Shown piece after piece: positions 18,526-26,513 of a stretch of 64,000 nt of DNA. Source of the DNA: Elusimicrobia bacterium RIFOXYA2_FULL_47_53 (GTDB lineage: Bacteria > Elusimicrobiota > Endomicrobiia > Endomicrobiales > XYA2-FULL-47-53); contig MGVE01000011.1 of assembly GCA_001800315.1 (NCBI GenBank), positions 62,001 to 126,000 on the forward strand, given 5' to 3'. The notes beneath the pieces are model-generated. The model had not been told where the DNA came from. It saw only the letters and a list, made by a program, of their open reading frames with translations, and ran no database searches. The first letter of the stretch is position 1; every line of letters starts with the position of its first letter. The position numbers were made by a program, and so were the translations under genes.

Positions 18526-18885
18526 ATGGAAATATTTCTTTTGGTTCTTCTGGGTTTCGCGGCCGGTTCGTTAAGCGGTCTGGTGGGCATTGGCGGAGGC
18601 GTGGTTATTATACCGGCCCTTGTTTACTTCTTCGGGTTTTCTCAGCTTAAAGCGCAGGGAACAACGATCGCTCTAATGGTTCCGCCGATAGGAATTCTTG
18701 CGGCGCTCGTGTATTATAAAAATGGTTTTGTAGACCTGAAAGTTGCCGCTCTAATTTGCGCGGGTTTTGTTGTCGGAGGCCTGCTGGGCGCTAATATCGT
18801 AACGGGTTTGACAAACGAGCTTGTCAGGAAAATATTCGGAATTTTCCTGCTTATAATTTCGCTTAAAATGATTTTTGTTAAATAG
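18526..18885 (+). CDS. Half-length TauE/SafE-type membrane protein
   Basis: A 119-residue protein with about four hydrophobic segments. The N-terminal GSLSGLVGIGGGVVIIPAL is the signature of TauE/SafE permeases, which move sulfite, sulfonates or other small anions. Family members usually have about 250 residues, made of two such halves, so this is a single-repeat form that would need to dimerise. AAGGAGG at 18514-18520 supports the start, and the frame is clean, so it looks like a real short gene and not a broken one. The substrate is unknown. Confidence 0.8.
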   Translation: MEIFLLVLLGFAAGSLSGLVGIGGGVVIIPALVYFFGFSQLKAQGTTIALMVPPIGILAALVYYKNGFVDLKVAALICAGFVVGGLLGANIVTGLTNELVRKIFGIFLLIISLKMIFVK

Positions 18886-19113
18886 GTTATATCGCCGCAA
18901 CCGCCGCCGCAGTTTACCGTCGTAAAATCCAATAATAACTTTTATATCTTGAGTTAGTTGGGAATCTTCAAAAATTCCCTGTCATTGCGAACCCGGAGGG
19001 TGAAGCAATCTCGTCTTTCAGTTGCAAAATACGAGATTGCTTCGTCGCTGCGCTCCTCGCAAGGACGGACCGAAACACTTTTTAAAATGACTCAAAATAT
19101 ATATTTTAAGCTC
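18886..19113 (+). other. Non-coding gap before the dcw cluster
   Basis: No gene is seen. It holds an inverted repeat GGGAAT/ATTCCC at 18960-18979, the palindromic dispersed repeat at 18981-19066, and an A/T-rich tract (19082-19110) directly upstream of the mraZ -35 box that could act as an UP element. Confidence 0.7.
18981..19066 (+). repeat. REP-like palindromic dispersed repeat, copy 1
   Basis: The left arm at 18981-19014 begins GTCATTGCGAAC and ends GAAGCAATCTCGT. The right arm at 19031-19066 is its inverted partner (ACGAGATTGCTTC ... TCGCAAGGAC), with 16 bases between. The first and last ten or so positions of the arms pair well, and the middle diverges. A half-copy with the same ends occurs at 35522-35551. 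Confidence 0.8.
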
Positions 19114-19142
19114 TTGACATATTTTTTCCTTTTAAGTATACT
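19114..19142 (+). promoter_or_regulatory. Promoter of the mraZ-led division/cell-wall cluster
   Basis: TTGACA at 19114-19119, a 17-base spacer and TATACT at 19137-19142 (5/6). The predicted start is near 19149, directly before the repeated AGTG boxes. Confidence 0.85.
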
Positions 19143-19150
19143 AATACCAG

Positions 19151-19184
19151 AGTGGTGAATAGTGGAGGAAAGTGTATTTAGTGT
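19151..19184 (+). promoter_or_regulatory. Candidate MraZ operator: four AGTG(G/T) boxes
   Basis: AGTGG at 19151, AGTGG at 19161, AGTGT at 19171 and AGTGT at 19180 are spaced 10, 10 and 9 bases apart, on one face of the helix. MraZ proteins studied in E. coli and Mollicutes bind direct GTG-containing repeats with this kind of spacing upstream of their own gene. The boxes lie just downstream of the -10, where binding would block transcription. Confidence 0.65.
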
Positions 19185-19205
19185 CACAGAGAGCGCGGCG
19201 ATAAT

Positions 19206-19646
19206 ATGAAAAATAAACTTTTATATTTAGGCCAATATCTTCACTCGGTTGACAAGAAAAACCGTTTGTTCCTGCCGTCAAAATTCCGTTCCAAAAAATC
19301 CAAATACATCGTTTCAAAAGGCCTTGAGGGCTGCCTGTATCTTTATGACAGCGAGGGCTGGGATAAGGTAATCCTGAAACTTGAGAATCTTTCACTTCCG
19401 GACAAAAAAGAGGAAAGAGCTTTTAAAAGGGCGCTTTTTTCAGGCGCCGGCGAGGTTGAATGCGATTCCCAGGGAAGGATTCTTCTGCCTCAGGCTCTCG
19501 TGTCTTACGCCGCGATAAAGTCTCAGGCCACGATTATTGGCGTCGGTAACAGGCTTGAGATATGGGATAGCGCACGCTGGGAAAAATACCAGAAAGAGAA
19601 TGCCGAGGTTTCTTTAAAAAATATGGCCTCAAAAATGGAAATCTGA
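19206..19646 (+). CDS. mraZ: Transcriptional regulator MraZ
   Basis: A 146-residue protein with two tandem AbrB-type swapped-hairpin repeats: YLHSVDKKNRLFLPSKFR near 12-28 and EVECDSQGRILLPQALVS near 84-100. It forms a ring-shaped oligomer and represses the dcw cluster from direct repeats, which are visible 22-55 bases upstream. The ATG has no clear ribosome site (GCGGCGATAAT). Its stop shares bases with the rsmH start. Confidence 0.95.
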   Translation: MKNKLLYLGQYLHSVDKKNRLFLPSKFRSKKSKYIVSKGLEGCLYLYDSEGWDKVILKLENLSLPDKKEERAFKRALFSGAGEVECDSQGRILLPQALVSYAAIKSQATIIGVGNRLEIWDSARWEKYQKENAEVSLKNMASKMEI

Positions 19647-20536
19647 TGAATTCAGCTTTGTATCATGTGCCCGTTATGCCTTCGGAAATTCAACGCTATC
19701 TTATAACTGATAAGAGCGGAGTGTATTTTGACTGCACTTTAGGCGGAGGCGGCCATACAAAAATGCTGCTTGAACAAAATCCCGGGATCAGGATAATAGC
19801 TACAGATACCGATGAGGAGTCTTTAAAAGAAGTATCGTCTTTTGCCGGCAGCAGCGGCGGGAGGCTAAAAATTTACAATGATAACTTCGTGAATATCAGA
19901 AAGGTGCTTGAAAAAGAAGGAATCGGTAAAGTAAACGGCGTTTTAGCCGATCTTGGCGTCTCTTCAAGACAGTTTGACGACTTGTCCCGAGGTTTCAGTT
20001 TTAATTCCGACAATCTGGACATGCGGATGAATAAAGCGCAGGGGCTCACCGCCGAACAGATAATAAATTCGCTTGATGAAACGGAACTGGCCGATCTTTT
20101 CTATAAGTACGGAGACGAAAGGCTTTCCAGAAGGATTAGCAGGGCCATCGTCAGCTACAGGGGCAGAACCAGGATAAGCTCGGGGAAACTATTGGCGGAT
20201 ATCATACATAGAGCGGTGGGCGGGAGGGGTAAAATACATCCCGCGACAAAAGCATTTCAGGCGCTCAGAATAGCGGTTAACAGGGAGATGGATTCCCTGG
20301 CTGATTTATTAAAGCAACTGCCGGATGTGCTTGAGCTTGGAGCCAGAGCCTGTGTTATAACATTTCATTCGCTTGAAGACAGAATGGTAAAGAACAATTT
20401 CAGGGACCTGGCGGCCTCCGGCGCCTATTTGAACCTGACGAAAAAAGTGCTGACCCCTTCCGATGAAGAAATATCCTCTAACCCCAGAAGCAGGAGCGCC
20501 AAACTAAGGGTGGCGGAGAGGATTTCAAATTGCTGA
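19646..20536 (+). CDS. rsmH: 16S rRNA m4C1402 methyltransferase RsmH
   Basis: A 296-residue class I methyltransferase that N4-methylates C1402 of 16S rRNA. The N-terminal HVPVMPSEI block, the SAM motif FDCTLGGGGHTKMLLE (about 28-43), the ADLGVSSRQFDD segment and the ending FHSLEDRMVKNNF are all typical. It is the second gene of the dcw cluster. Start and upstream stop overlap (TGATGA). Confidence 0.96.
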   Translation: MNSALYHVPVMPSEIQRYLITDKSGVYFDCTLGGGGHTKMLLEQNPGIRIIATDTDEESLKEVSSFAGSSGGRLKIYNDNFVNIRKVLEKEGIGKVNGVLADLGVSSRQFDDLSRGFSFNSDNLDMRMNKAQGLTAEQIINSLDETELADLFYKYGDERLSRRISRAIVSYRGRTRISSGKLLADIIHRAVGGRGKIHPATKAFQALRIAVNREMDSLADLLKQLPDVLELGARACVITFHSLEDRMVKNNFRDLAASGAYLNLTKKVLTPSDEEISSNPRSRSAKLRVAERISNC

Positions 20537-20781
20537 AATATATATACGGACTGATAATTTTGTCGGCCGTAATGTTTTTCTATGTCTGGCAGCAGACTCA
20601 GTCCGTTCGGCTCGGCTATACGGTGGACAGCCTTAAAACCGAATGTGAACGGCTTGAGCAGGAGAATAAGGACTGGCATCTTAAAATTAACAGGCTGATC
20701 TCCATGGAAAAACTTGATAAGGTTGCCGCGGAGAGGCAGTTGTCCGCCCCGGAAGAGAAGGATATACTGTATTTACGGTAG
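20530..20781 (+). CDS. ftsL: FtsL-like division protein
   Basis: An 83-residue bitopic protein with a hydrophobic segment at about 4-18, followed by a coiled coil (SLKTECERLEQENKDWHLKI). Size, topology and position between rsmH and ftsI identify FtsL, which recruits the FtsW-FtsI synthase through FtsQB at the septum. FtsL sequences are poorly conserved, so the call rests on context. The start is TTG at 20530, supported by GAGAGGA about 8 bases upstream, and it overlaps rsmH by 7 bases. Confidence 0.75.
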   Translation: MLKYIYGLIILSAVMFFYVWQQTQSVRLGYTVDSLKTECERLEQENKDWHLKINRLISMEKLDKVAAERQLSAPEEKDILYLR

Positions 20782-20787
20782 TTAAAT

Positions 20788-22500
20788 ATGATAAACAGAA
20801 AAAAACTGATGCTTCCCATAGGAATAATGCTGATAGGCGCCTCGGCTCTGGTCGCGAGGCTGTTTTATGTGCAGGTCTGGTATCACGAGGAAATTTCTAA
20901 AAGGGTCAGCAAGCTCATATACAGGGAGAGAAATGAGGCTCCGTGCAGAGGAACGATTACGGACGCCAACGGAAATGTGCTTGCCATGAGTTCCAGATGC
21001 TATAGCGTTTTTGTTGATCCCAATATGGTTGAGGACTCCTCAGCGCTTAACGCTGAGCTTAAAAAAGTAAAATTGGCTCTGCCTCAGAATCTGGATTCAT
21101 ATAAAGGCAAAACCTCGTATATGCTTCTGGCCGAGAATCTTGACACGCAGTCGGCAAGAAAAGTGAAAGCCCTGAATCTGCGCGGCATCGGACTTACACA
21201 GGGGTTCGTGAGAAGCTATCCCGAGGGAAGGCTCGCGAGCCATGTTCTTGGGATCGTGGGCAAAAACACAAAAGGGCTTGAAGGGGTGGAGTACGCTGCC
21301 GACGAATATTTGTCCGGCACGGCCATAAGCAGCAAACGATACCGCGACGGAAGGGGTAAAGAGATATCCGAAAAACTGATTAACCCGGAAAACCTCAGAG
21401 GCGGGGATGTAAAACTGACGATTGACAAGAATCTGCAGTTTATCGCGGAACAGGAGATTGACAAAGCTTATAAGCAGTCGGGATCCAAAAAGGCAATCAT
21501 CATAATACAGGACCCTTCAAACGGCGAGATTCTGGCCATGGCCAGCAGGCCGTCTTTTTCGCCGGATGAGTACGGCGGATATGAAAAGATTAGAAATCCG
21601 GCGATAAGCGATATATTTGAACCGGGCTCTACCTTTAAGGCCGTTACTTTGGCCGCCGCTTTGCAGGAAAATTTAGTTAAGAGAAACGAAATGATATGGT
21701 GCGAAAACGGCAAGTACAGCGTCTATGACCATGTAATTAAAGACCATGAAAAAAGGGGCCTTTTGTCGGTTGACGAAATAATGGAATATTCCTCTAACAT
21801 CGGAGTGGCTAAGATCGCTCAGCGGATAGGTAAAGAAAGGCTGTATTCGTACATTAAACTTTTCGGTTTTAACAGCATAACAGGCATAGACCTGCCAGGC
21901 GAAGCAAGAGGGCTTTTGAAGGAGACTTCCAAATGGAGCGGATTATCGCTTCCGATCATTGCGTTCGGCCAGGAAATCGGAGTAACGCCCCTGCAGATAA
22001 TTAACGCCTACAGCGCGATATTTAACGGCGGTGAACTTTTGGAGCCGAGGATTATAAAGGAAGTTAAAAATCCGGATGGAGAAATAATTTATAAATCGGA
22101 GAGAAGGGTCGTCAGAAGAGTTGTTTCCAGGGATGTTGCTGATCAGTTAAAGGAAATTCTTGTCTCGGTGGTGGAAAAGGGCACCGGGCAGATGGCGCGC
22201 GTTGCCAATTACACTTGCGGAGGCAAAACCGGCACGGCTCAGAAAAGGGATAAGGCTACCAATAAATATTCCACCTCCGCCTATGTAGCCTCATTCTGCG
22301 GAGCTATCCCGGCTAAAGACCCCAAGATGACAATCCTGGTTATATTAGACGAACCGCAGGGCGATTATTGGGCTTCTTCAAGAGCGGCGCCGGTATTCTC
22401 AAAAGTGGCGTCAAGAGCTCTCGGCTGCCTGCAGGTTTTACCCGATGTCAAACCGGTATTTTTCGCGGATGCAAGGTATAACAGGCTAAAAGGTGAATAA
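20788..22500 (+). CDS. ftsI: Septal peptidoglycan transpeptidase FtsI (PBP3)
   Basis: A 570-residue class B penicillin-binding protein that cross-links septal peptidoglycan. It has one N-terminal membrane anchor (about 8-28), a dimerisation domain with RGTITDANG, and a transpeptidase domain with the catalytic S281TFK, S335-S336-N337 and K480TG. No C-terminal PASTA repeats are present. It lies between ftsL and murE. Confidence 0.95.
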   Translation: MINRKKLMLPIGIMLIGASALVARLFYVQVWYHEEISKRVSKLIYRERNEAPCRGTITDANGNVLAMSSRCYSVFVDPNMVEDSSALNAELKKVKLALPQNLDSYKGKTSYMLLAENLDTQSARKVKALNLRGIGLTQGFVRSYPEGRLASHVLGIVGKNTKGLEGVEYAADEYLSGTAISSKRYRDGRGKEISEKLINPENLRGGDVKLTIDKNLQFIAEQEIDKAYKQSGSKKAIIIIQDPSNGEILAMASRPSFSPDEYGGYEKIRNPAISDIFEPGSTFKAVTLAAALQENLVKRNEMIWCENGKYSVYDHVIKDHEKRGLLSVDEIMEYSSNIGVAKIAQRIGKERLYSYIKLFGFNSITGIDLPGEARGLLKETSKWSGLSLPIIAFGQEIGVTPLQIINAYSAIFNGGELLEPRIIKEVKNPDGEIIYKSERRVVRRVVSRDVADQLKEILVSVVEKGTGQMARVANYTCGGKTGTAQKRDKATNKYSTSAYVASFCGAIPAKDPKMTILVILDEPQGDYWASSRAAPVFSKVASRALGCLQVLPDVKPVFFADARYNRLKGE

Positions 22501-22502
22501 TC

Positions 22503-23990
22503 ATGATTAGACTTTCGGAGTTGCTTCTCGGGCTGGAGTGCAGGGTAATAGGAGACGACAAAATCAGCGTGGGCGGTATCTCTTATGATTCCAGGAATAT
22601 AAGGAAAAACGATATATTTTTCGCGGTAAAGGGGCATAATACCGAGGGCGGATTGTATGTTGAGAGCGCCCTTAAATCCGGCGCCGCGGCTGTAGTCTCT
22701 GAAAATGAGATTGATCTCCCGGGAAAAACTCTTATTGTTGTTTCGGACATAAAATCCGCTCTCGCCAGAATAAGCGCTAATTTCTACGGGCATCCTGACA
22801 AAGAACTGCTGGTAGTGGGAATAACCGGAACCAACGGAAAGACCACAACCACATATTTTATTGAGTCAATATTTAATAATATTTTCAGGAAAACCGGTGT
22901 TATTGGAACCGTAAACTACAGGTACTCGGGCAAAGTCATGCCTGCCCCGAACACAACCCCACAGTCATCGGATGTCTACTCCCTTTTACGGGAAATGGCA
23001 GACCATAAAAACGAGGTCGCCGTAATGGAGGTCTCTTCACACGCCCTTGATTTAAAACGCGTGGAGGGCGTGGAGTTTGATGTGGCTGTTTATTCCAACC
23101 TGACTCAGGACCACCTTGATTTTCACCGGACAATGGAAAACTACTTCAACGCGAAAGCGAAACTCTTCACTAATTTAAACCAAAACAATAAAAAAATACC
23201 CAAATTTGCTATAATCAACAAGGATGACGAATGGGGCAGAAAACTGATTTCTTTGACAAATGCCGCCACAGTGCTTACTTACGGGATTCATTCGCCGGCC
23301 GATATATACGCCGAAAACATCAGGATCAGCAGTAAAAGCACCGAGTTTATTTTACAGACTCCGGTGGGTCATAAAAAAATAAGAATCCCGCACATCGGCG
23401 AGCATAATGTGTATAACGCAATGGCTGCCGCCGGAGTGGCTTTAAGCCAGGGCGTAAGCCTTGAGGCTGTAATAGCCGGGCTTGAGGGCGCCCCGATGGT
23501 GCCCGGCAGGCTGGAAAGAGTTGAAGCCGGCCAGCCCTATACGGCGGTTGTGGATTACGCGCATACCGACGACGCTCTGAAAAATGTGCTTTCATCGCTC
23601 AGAAAGCTTAATCCCGCGAGATTGATTACGGTTTTCGGCTGCGGCGGCGACCGGGACAGGACAAAGCGCCCCCTGATGGGTGCCGTGGCGACCGAATTAA
23701 GCGATTTTGTTTTTGTTACATCGGATAATCCGAGAACCGAGGACCCGCAGAAGATTGCTCTTGACATAGAAACCGGAATAAGAAAGTTCAACAGGAATAA
23801 TTATCAGGTTATAATTGACAGGGAAAAAGCGATAGCGGCGGCCATAAACATGGCTCAAAAAGGCGATGTAATACTTTTAGCCGGAAAAGGCCATGAGACT
23901 TACCAGATAATCGGGAAAGAAAAGATTCATTTTAACGATGCTGAAATAGCCAATAAATACATTTCGCTTTCCGTTAAAACACACGCTTGA
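22503..23990 (+). CDS. murE: UDP-MurNAc-tripeptide synthetase MurE (meso-DAP type)
   Basis: A 495-residue Mur ligase that adds the third stem-peptide residue. The P-loop GITGTNGKTTTT lies at about 107-117. The DNPR motif at 408-411 is the specificity signature for meso-diaminopimelate; lysine-adding enzymes differ there. It lies 2 bases after ftsI. Its last codons overlap the -35 box of a murF promoter. Confidence 0.95.
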   Translation: MIRLSELLLGLECRVIGDDKISVGGISYDSRNIRKNDIFFAVKGHNTEGGLYVESALKSGAAAVVSENEIDLPGKTLIVVSDIKSALARISANFYGHPDKELLVVGITGTNGKTTTTYFIESIFNNIFRKTGVIGTVNYRYSGKVMPAPNTTPQSSDVYSLLREMADHKNEVAVMEVSSHALDLKRVEGVEFDVAVYSNLTQDHLDFHRTMENYFNAKAKLFTNLNQNNKKIPKFAIINKDDEWGRKLISLTNAATVLTYGIHSPADIYAENIRISSKSTEFILQTPVGHKKIRIPHIGEHNVYNAMAAAGVALSQGVSLEAVIAGLEGAPMVPGRLERVEAGQPYTAVVDYAHTDDALKNVLSSLRKLNPARLITVFGCGGDRDRTKRPLMGAVATELSDFVFVTSDNPRTEDPQKIALDIETGIRKFNRNNYQVIIDREKAIAAAINMAQKGDVILLAGKGHETYQIIGKEKIHFNDAEIANKYISLSVKTHA

Positions 23991-24014
23991 CTCCTCCCGA
24001 TATCGCAGTATAAT
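23987..24014 (+). promoter_or_regulatory. Internal promoter of murF
   Basis: TTGACT at 23987-23992, a 16-base spacer and TATAAT at 24009-24014. The -35 box overlaps the murE stop codon. The predicted leader is about 15 bases and contains no ribosome site before the murF ATG. Confidence 0.7.
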
Positions 24015-24036
24015 TCAAAGCTGACTCAATCCAATT

Positions 24037-25419
24037 ATGGAAAATGTATATATTCATGAGCTGGTTAAAGCGGTCCGCGGCGAATTTCTGCTGGGGGATC
24101 CGCATAACTCCGTGCGAAACATATCTATTGACACAAGGATCATCAGAAGCGGGGATTTCTATTTTGCCATCGTGGGGAAAAACTACGATGGCCATGATTT
24201 TTTAAAACAGGCAATAGAGAAAAAGGCCGGCGGGCTGATAATTTCAAAGAATGACATGAACCTCGGCAATCCCTTCCCGCATTTCCCGGCGATTATTAAA
24301 GTCGCCGATACAAGGAAGGCGCTCATTGATCTGGCGCGCTATTACAGGCGCAGGTGGAATATTCCCATGGTCGCCGTAACGGGTTCAAACGGAAAAACCA
24401 CTACTAAGGAAATGCTCGCTTCAATAGCCAATACGGCGGCTCCCGTTATAAAGAATGAAGGTAATTTTAATAACGACATCGGCGTTCCGATGACGCTGTT
24501 TAAGATAACTTCCGATCACAGGTTCGGCATTATTGAGCTCGGGACATCGGGTTTCGGCGAGATAGCGCTGCTTTCCGAAATGGTCGCTCCCAACGGCGCG
24601 GTAATAACCAATATAGGCAAGGCTCATCTTGAAACATTTAAAACCCAGCAGGGGGTCTGCGACGAAAAGAGGACGGTAATCAATTACCTGCCGCAAAACG
24701 GCTGGGTATGCCTGAATAACGACGACAAGTACCTTAAGGAACTGCAAAACTCGGTTAACAGGGAAATCGTGACATTCGGCATAAACGAACCGTCCGACAT
24801 TACAGCCTCCAATATTACATCTGACAAAGGCAAGCCTGTTTTTGACCTCAAGGTTAAAGCAGAGTCCTGTACCGTAAAGCTTCCTGTGTACGGCGCTTTT
24901 AATATTTATAACGCCCTGGCAGCCGCAGCGGCTTCCAGCAAGCTTGGTTTTGATTTGGAATCAATTAGGCGCGGTTTGGAAAATTATGAATCTCCCGGGA
25001 TGAGAATGCAGCTTCAGGAACTGCCGTCGGGCGCTGTAGTGCTAAACGACGCTTACAACGCCAACCCTTCGTCTATAAGAGAATCAATCAGGAGTTTTAA
25101 CGCCTCTTTTCCCGGCAGAAAACAGATAATTGTGCTGGGGGATATGCTTGAACTCGGAGAGTCGGCCGAACCTGAACATGCCGCCCTCGGAGATTTTATT
25201 TCGGAAATGCAGTTTCATTCGGTGCTGCTTTTCGGGCAGCTTATGGGAAAGACATTTTTAAATATTAAAAACAAGCAGGCAAAGCATTTTATGGACAAGG
25301 AAAACCTTAAGCTTGAACTTAAGAGGCGCATAACGCCTGACTGCGCGGTGCTCCTTAAGGCTTCAAGAGGGATGCACATGGAAGATATTTTAGACAGGGC
25401 TTTTTTTGAAAAGGAATAA
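24037..25419 (+). CDS. murF: UDP-MurNAc-tripeptide:D-Ala-D-Ala ligase MurF
   Basis: A 460-residue Mur ligase that attaches D-Ala-D-Ala to the UDP-MurNAc-tripeptide. The P-loop VTGSNGKTTTKEM lies at about 113-125. The central domain has EGNFNNDIGVP and the C-terminal domain DAYNANPSSI. It appears to have its own promoter and no Shine-Dalgarno sequence (GACTCAATCCAATT precedes the ATG). Confidence 0.95.
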   Translation: MENVYIHELVKAVRGEFLLGDPHNSVRNISIDTRIIRSGDFYFAIVGKNYDGHDFLKQAIEKKAGGLIISKNDMNLGNPFPHFPAIIKVADTRKALIDLARYYRRRWNIPMVAVTGSNGKTTTKEMLASIANTAAPVIKNEGNFNNDIGVPMTLFKITSDHRFGIIELGTSGFGEIALLSEMVAPNGAVITNIGKAHLETFKTQQGVCDEKRTVINYLPQNGWVCLNNDDKYLKELQNSVNREIVTFGINEPSDITASNITSDKGKPVFDLKVKAESCTVKLPVYGAFNIYNALAAAAASSKLGFDLESIRRGLENYESPGMRMQLQELPSGAVVLNDAYNANPSSIRESIRSFNASFPGRKQIIVLGDMLELGESAEPEHAALGDFISEMQFHSVLLFGQLMGKTFLNIKNKQAKHFMDKENLKLELKRRITPDCAVLLKASRGMHMEDILDRAFFEKE

Positions 25420-25421
25420 TA

Positions 25422-26507
25422 ATGTTTTATCATTTTTTGTATCCGCTCAGCAATTACTTTTCTCCGTTTAACCTTTTTCAATATATTACTTTCCGCGTGG
25501 GCGGGGCAATTCTTACCAGCCTGCTGATTTGTTTTATTTTCGGGCCGCCTCTTTTAAAATTCCTTAAACAGTTTAAGATCAGCCAGACCATACGAACCGA
25601 CGGCCCTCCGACTCATCTGTCCAAGCACGGCACTCCCACGATGGGCGGCCTGCTGATCCTTGTGTCAATGGTTATTTCCACGCTTTTGTGGGCGAGGCTG
25701 GACAATAGGTTTATCGTAGTTGTGCTTATCAGCACGCTGTGGCTGGGCCTGTTGGGTTTCTGGGACGATTATCTTAAGCTTATAAAGAAAGACCCCAAGG
25801 GCCTTGATTCTCAGGTAAAATTCCTGGGACAGCTTGTCCTGGCGCTTGGTGTGTCAATTTATATCTGGCTCTATCCGTCAAATCACCAGTATGCCTCGCT
25901 TGTCAACATACCCTACCTTAAATTGACTTTTATTGACCTTTACTCCGGCTATATATTATTCTCCGCGCTGATAATTGTGGGCAGTTCTAACGGAGTTAAT
26001 CTTACTGACGGGCTGGACGGGCTGGCTATCGGAAATCTCATTATCGCCGCCTTTACTCTCGGCGCCCTGGCATATTTCGCCGGCCACATGAAGATCGCTC
26101 AGTACCTTAAAATCATCCCTGTCGCCGGAGCCGGTGAACTGACTGTTTTTCTCGCCTCATTGACCGGTGCGGGGCTCGGTTTCCTGTGGTTTAACTCATT
26201 TCCAGCTCAGATGTTTATGGGCGACACCGGAAGCCTTTTTCTCGGCGGGGTGCTTGGCATGACGGCTATTTTTATAAAGCAGGAGCTTATACTTGTAGTT
26301 GTCGGAGGTGTTTTTGTCATGGAAGCGCTTTCGGTAATTTTGCAGGTCTATTCTTTCAGGCATAGAAAAAAGCGAATCTTTAAGATGGCTCCTATCCATC
26401 ATCATTTTGAACTTTCAGGCTGGGCGGAACCTAAAGTTACGGTCAGGTTCTGGATAATCGGCATCATGCTGGCTTTGCTGGCCCTCTCATCGCTCAAGGT
26501 AAGATAG
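25422..26507 (+). CDS. mraY: Phospho-MurNAc-pentapeptide translocase MraY
   Basis: A 361-residue polytopic enzyme that forms lipid I from UDP-MurNAc-pentapeptide and undecaprenyl phosphate. About ten membrane segments are apparent. Signature loops are PTHLSKHGTPTMGG (near 65-78), FWDDYLKL, NLTDGLDGLAIG and the HHH triad in APIHHHFELSGW. It starts 2 bases after murF. Confidence 0.96.
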   Translation: MFYHFLYPLSNYFSPFNLFQYITFRVGGAILTSLLICFIFGPPLLKFLKQFKISQTIRTDGPPTHLSKHGTPTMGGLLILVSMVISTLLWARLDNRFIVVVLISTLWLGLLGFWDDYLKLIKKDPKGLDSQVKFLGQLVLALGVSIYIWLYPSNHQYASLVNIPYLKLTFIDLYSGYILFSALIIVGSSNGVNLTDGLDGLAIGNLIIAAFTLGALAYFAGHMKIAQYLKIIPVAGAGELTVFLASLTGAGLGFLWFNSFPAQMFMGDTGSLFLGGVLGMTAIFIKQELILVVVGGVFVMEALSVILQVYSFRHRKKRIFKMAPIHHHFELSGWAEPKVTVRFWIIGIMLALLALSSLKVR

Positions 26508-26513
26508 CCCATA

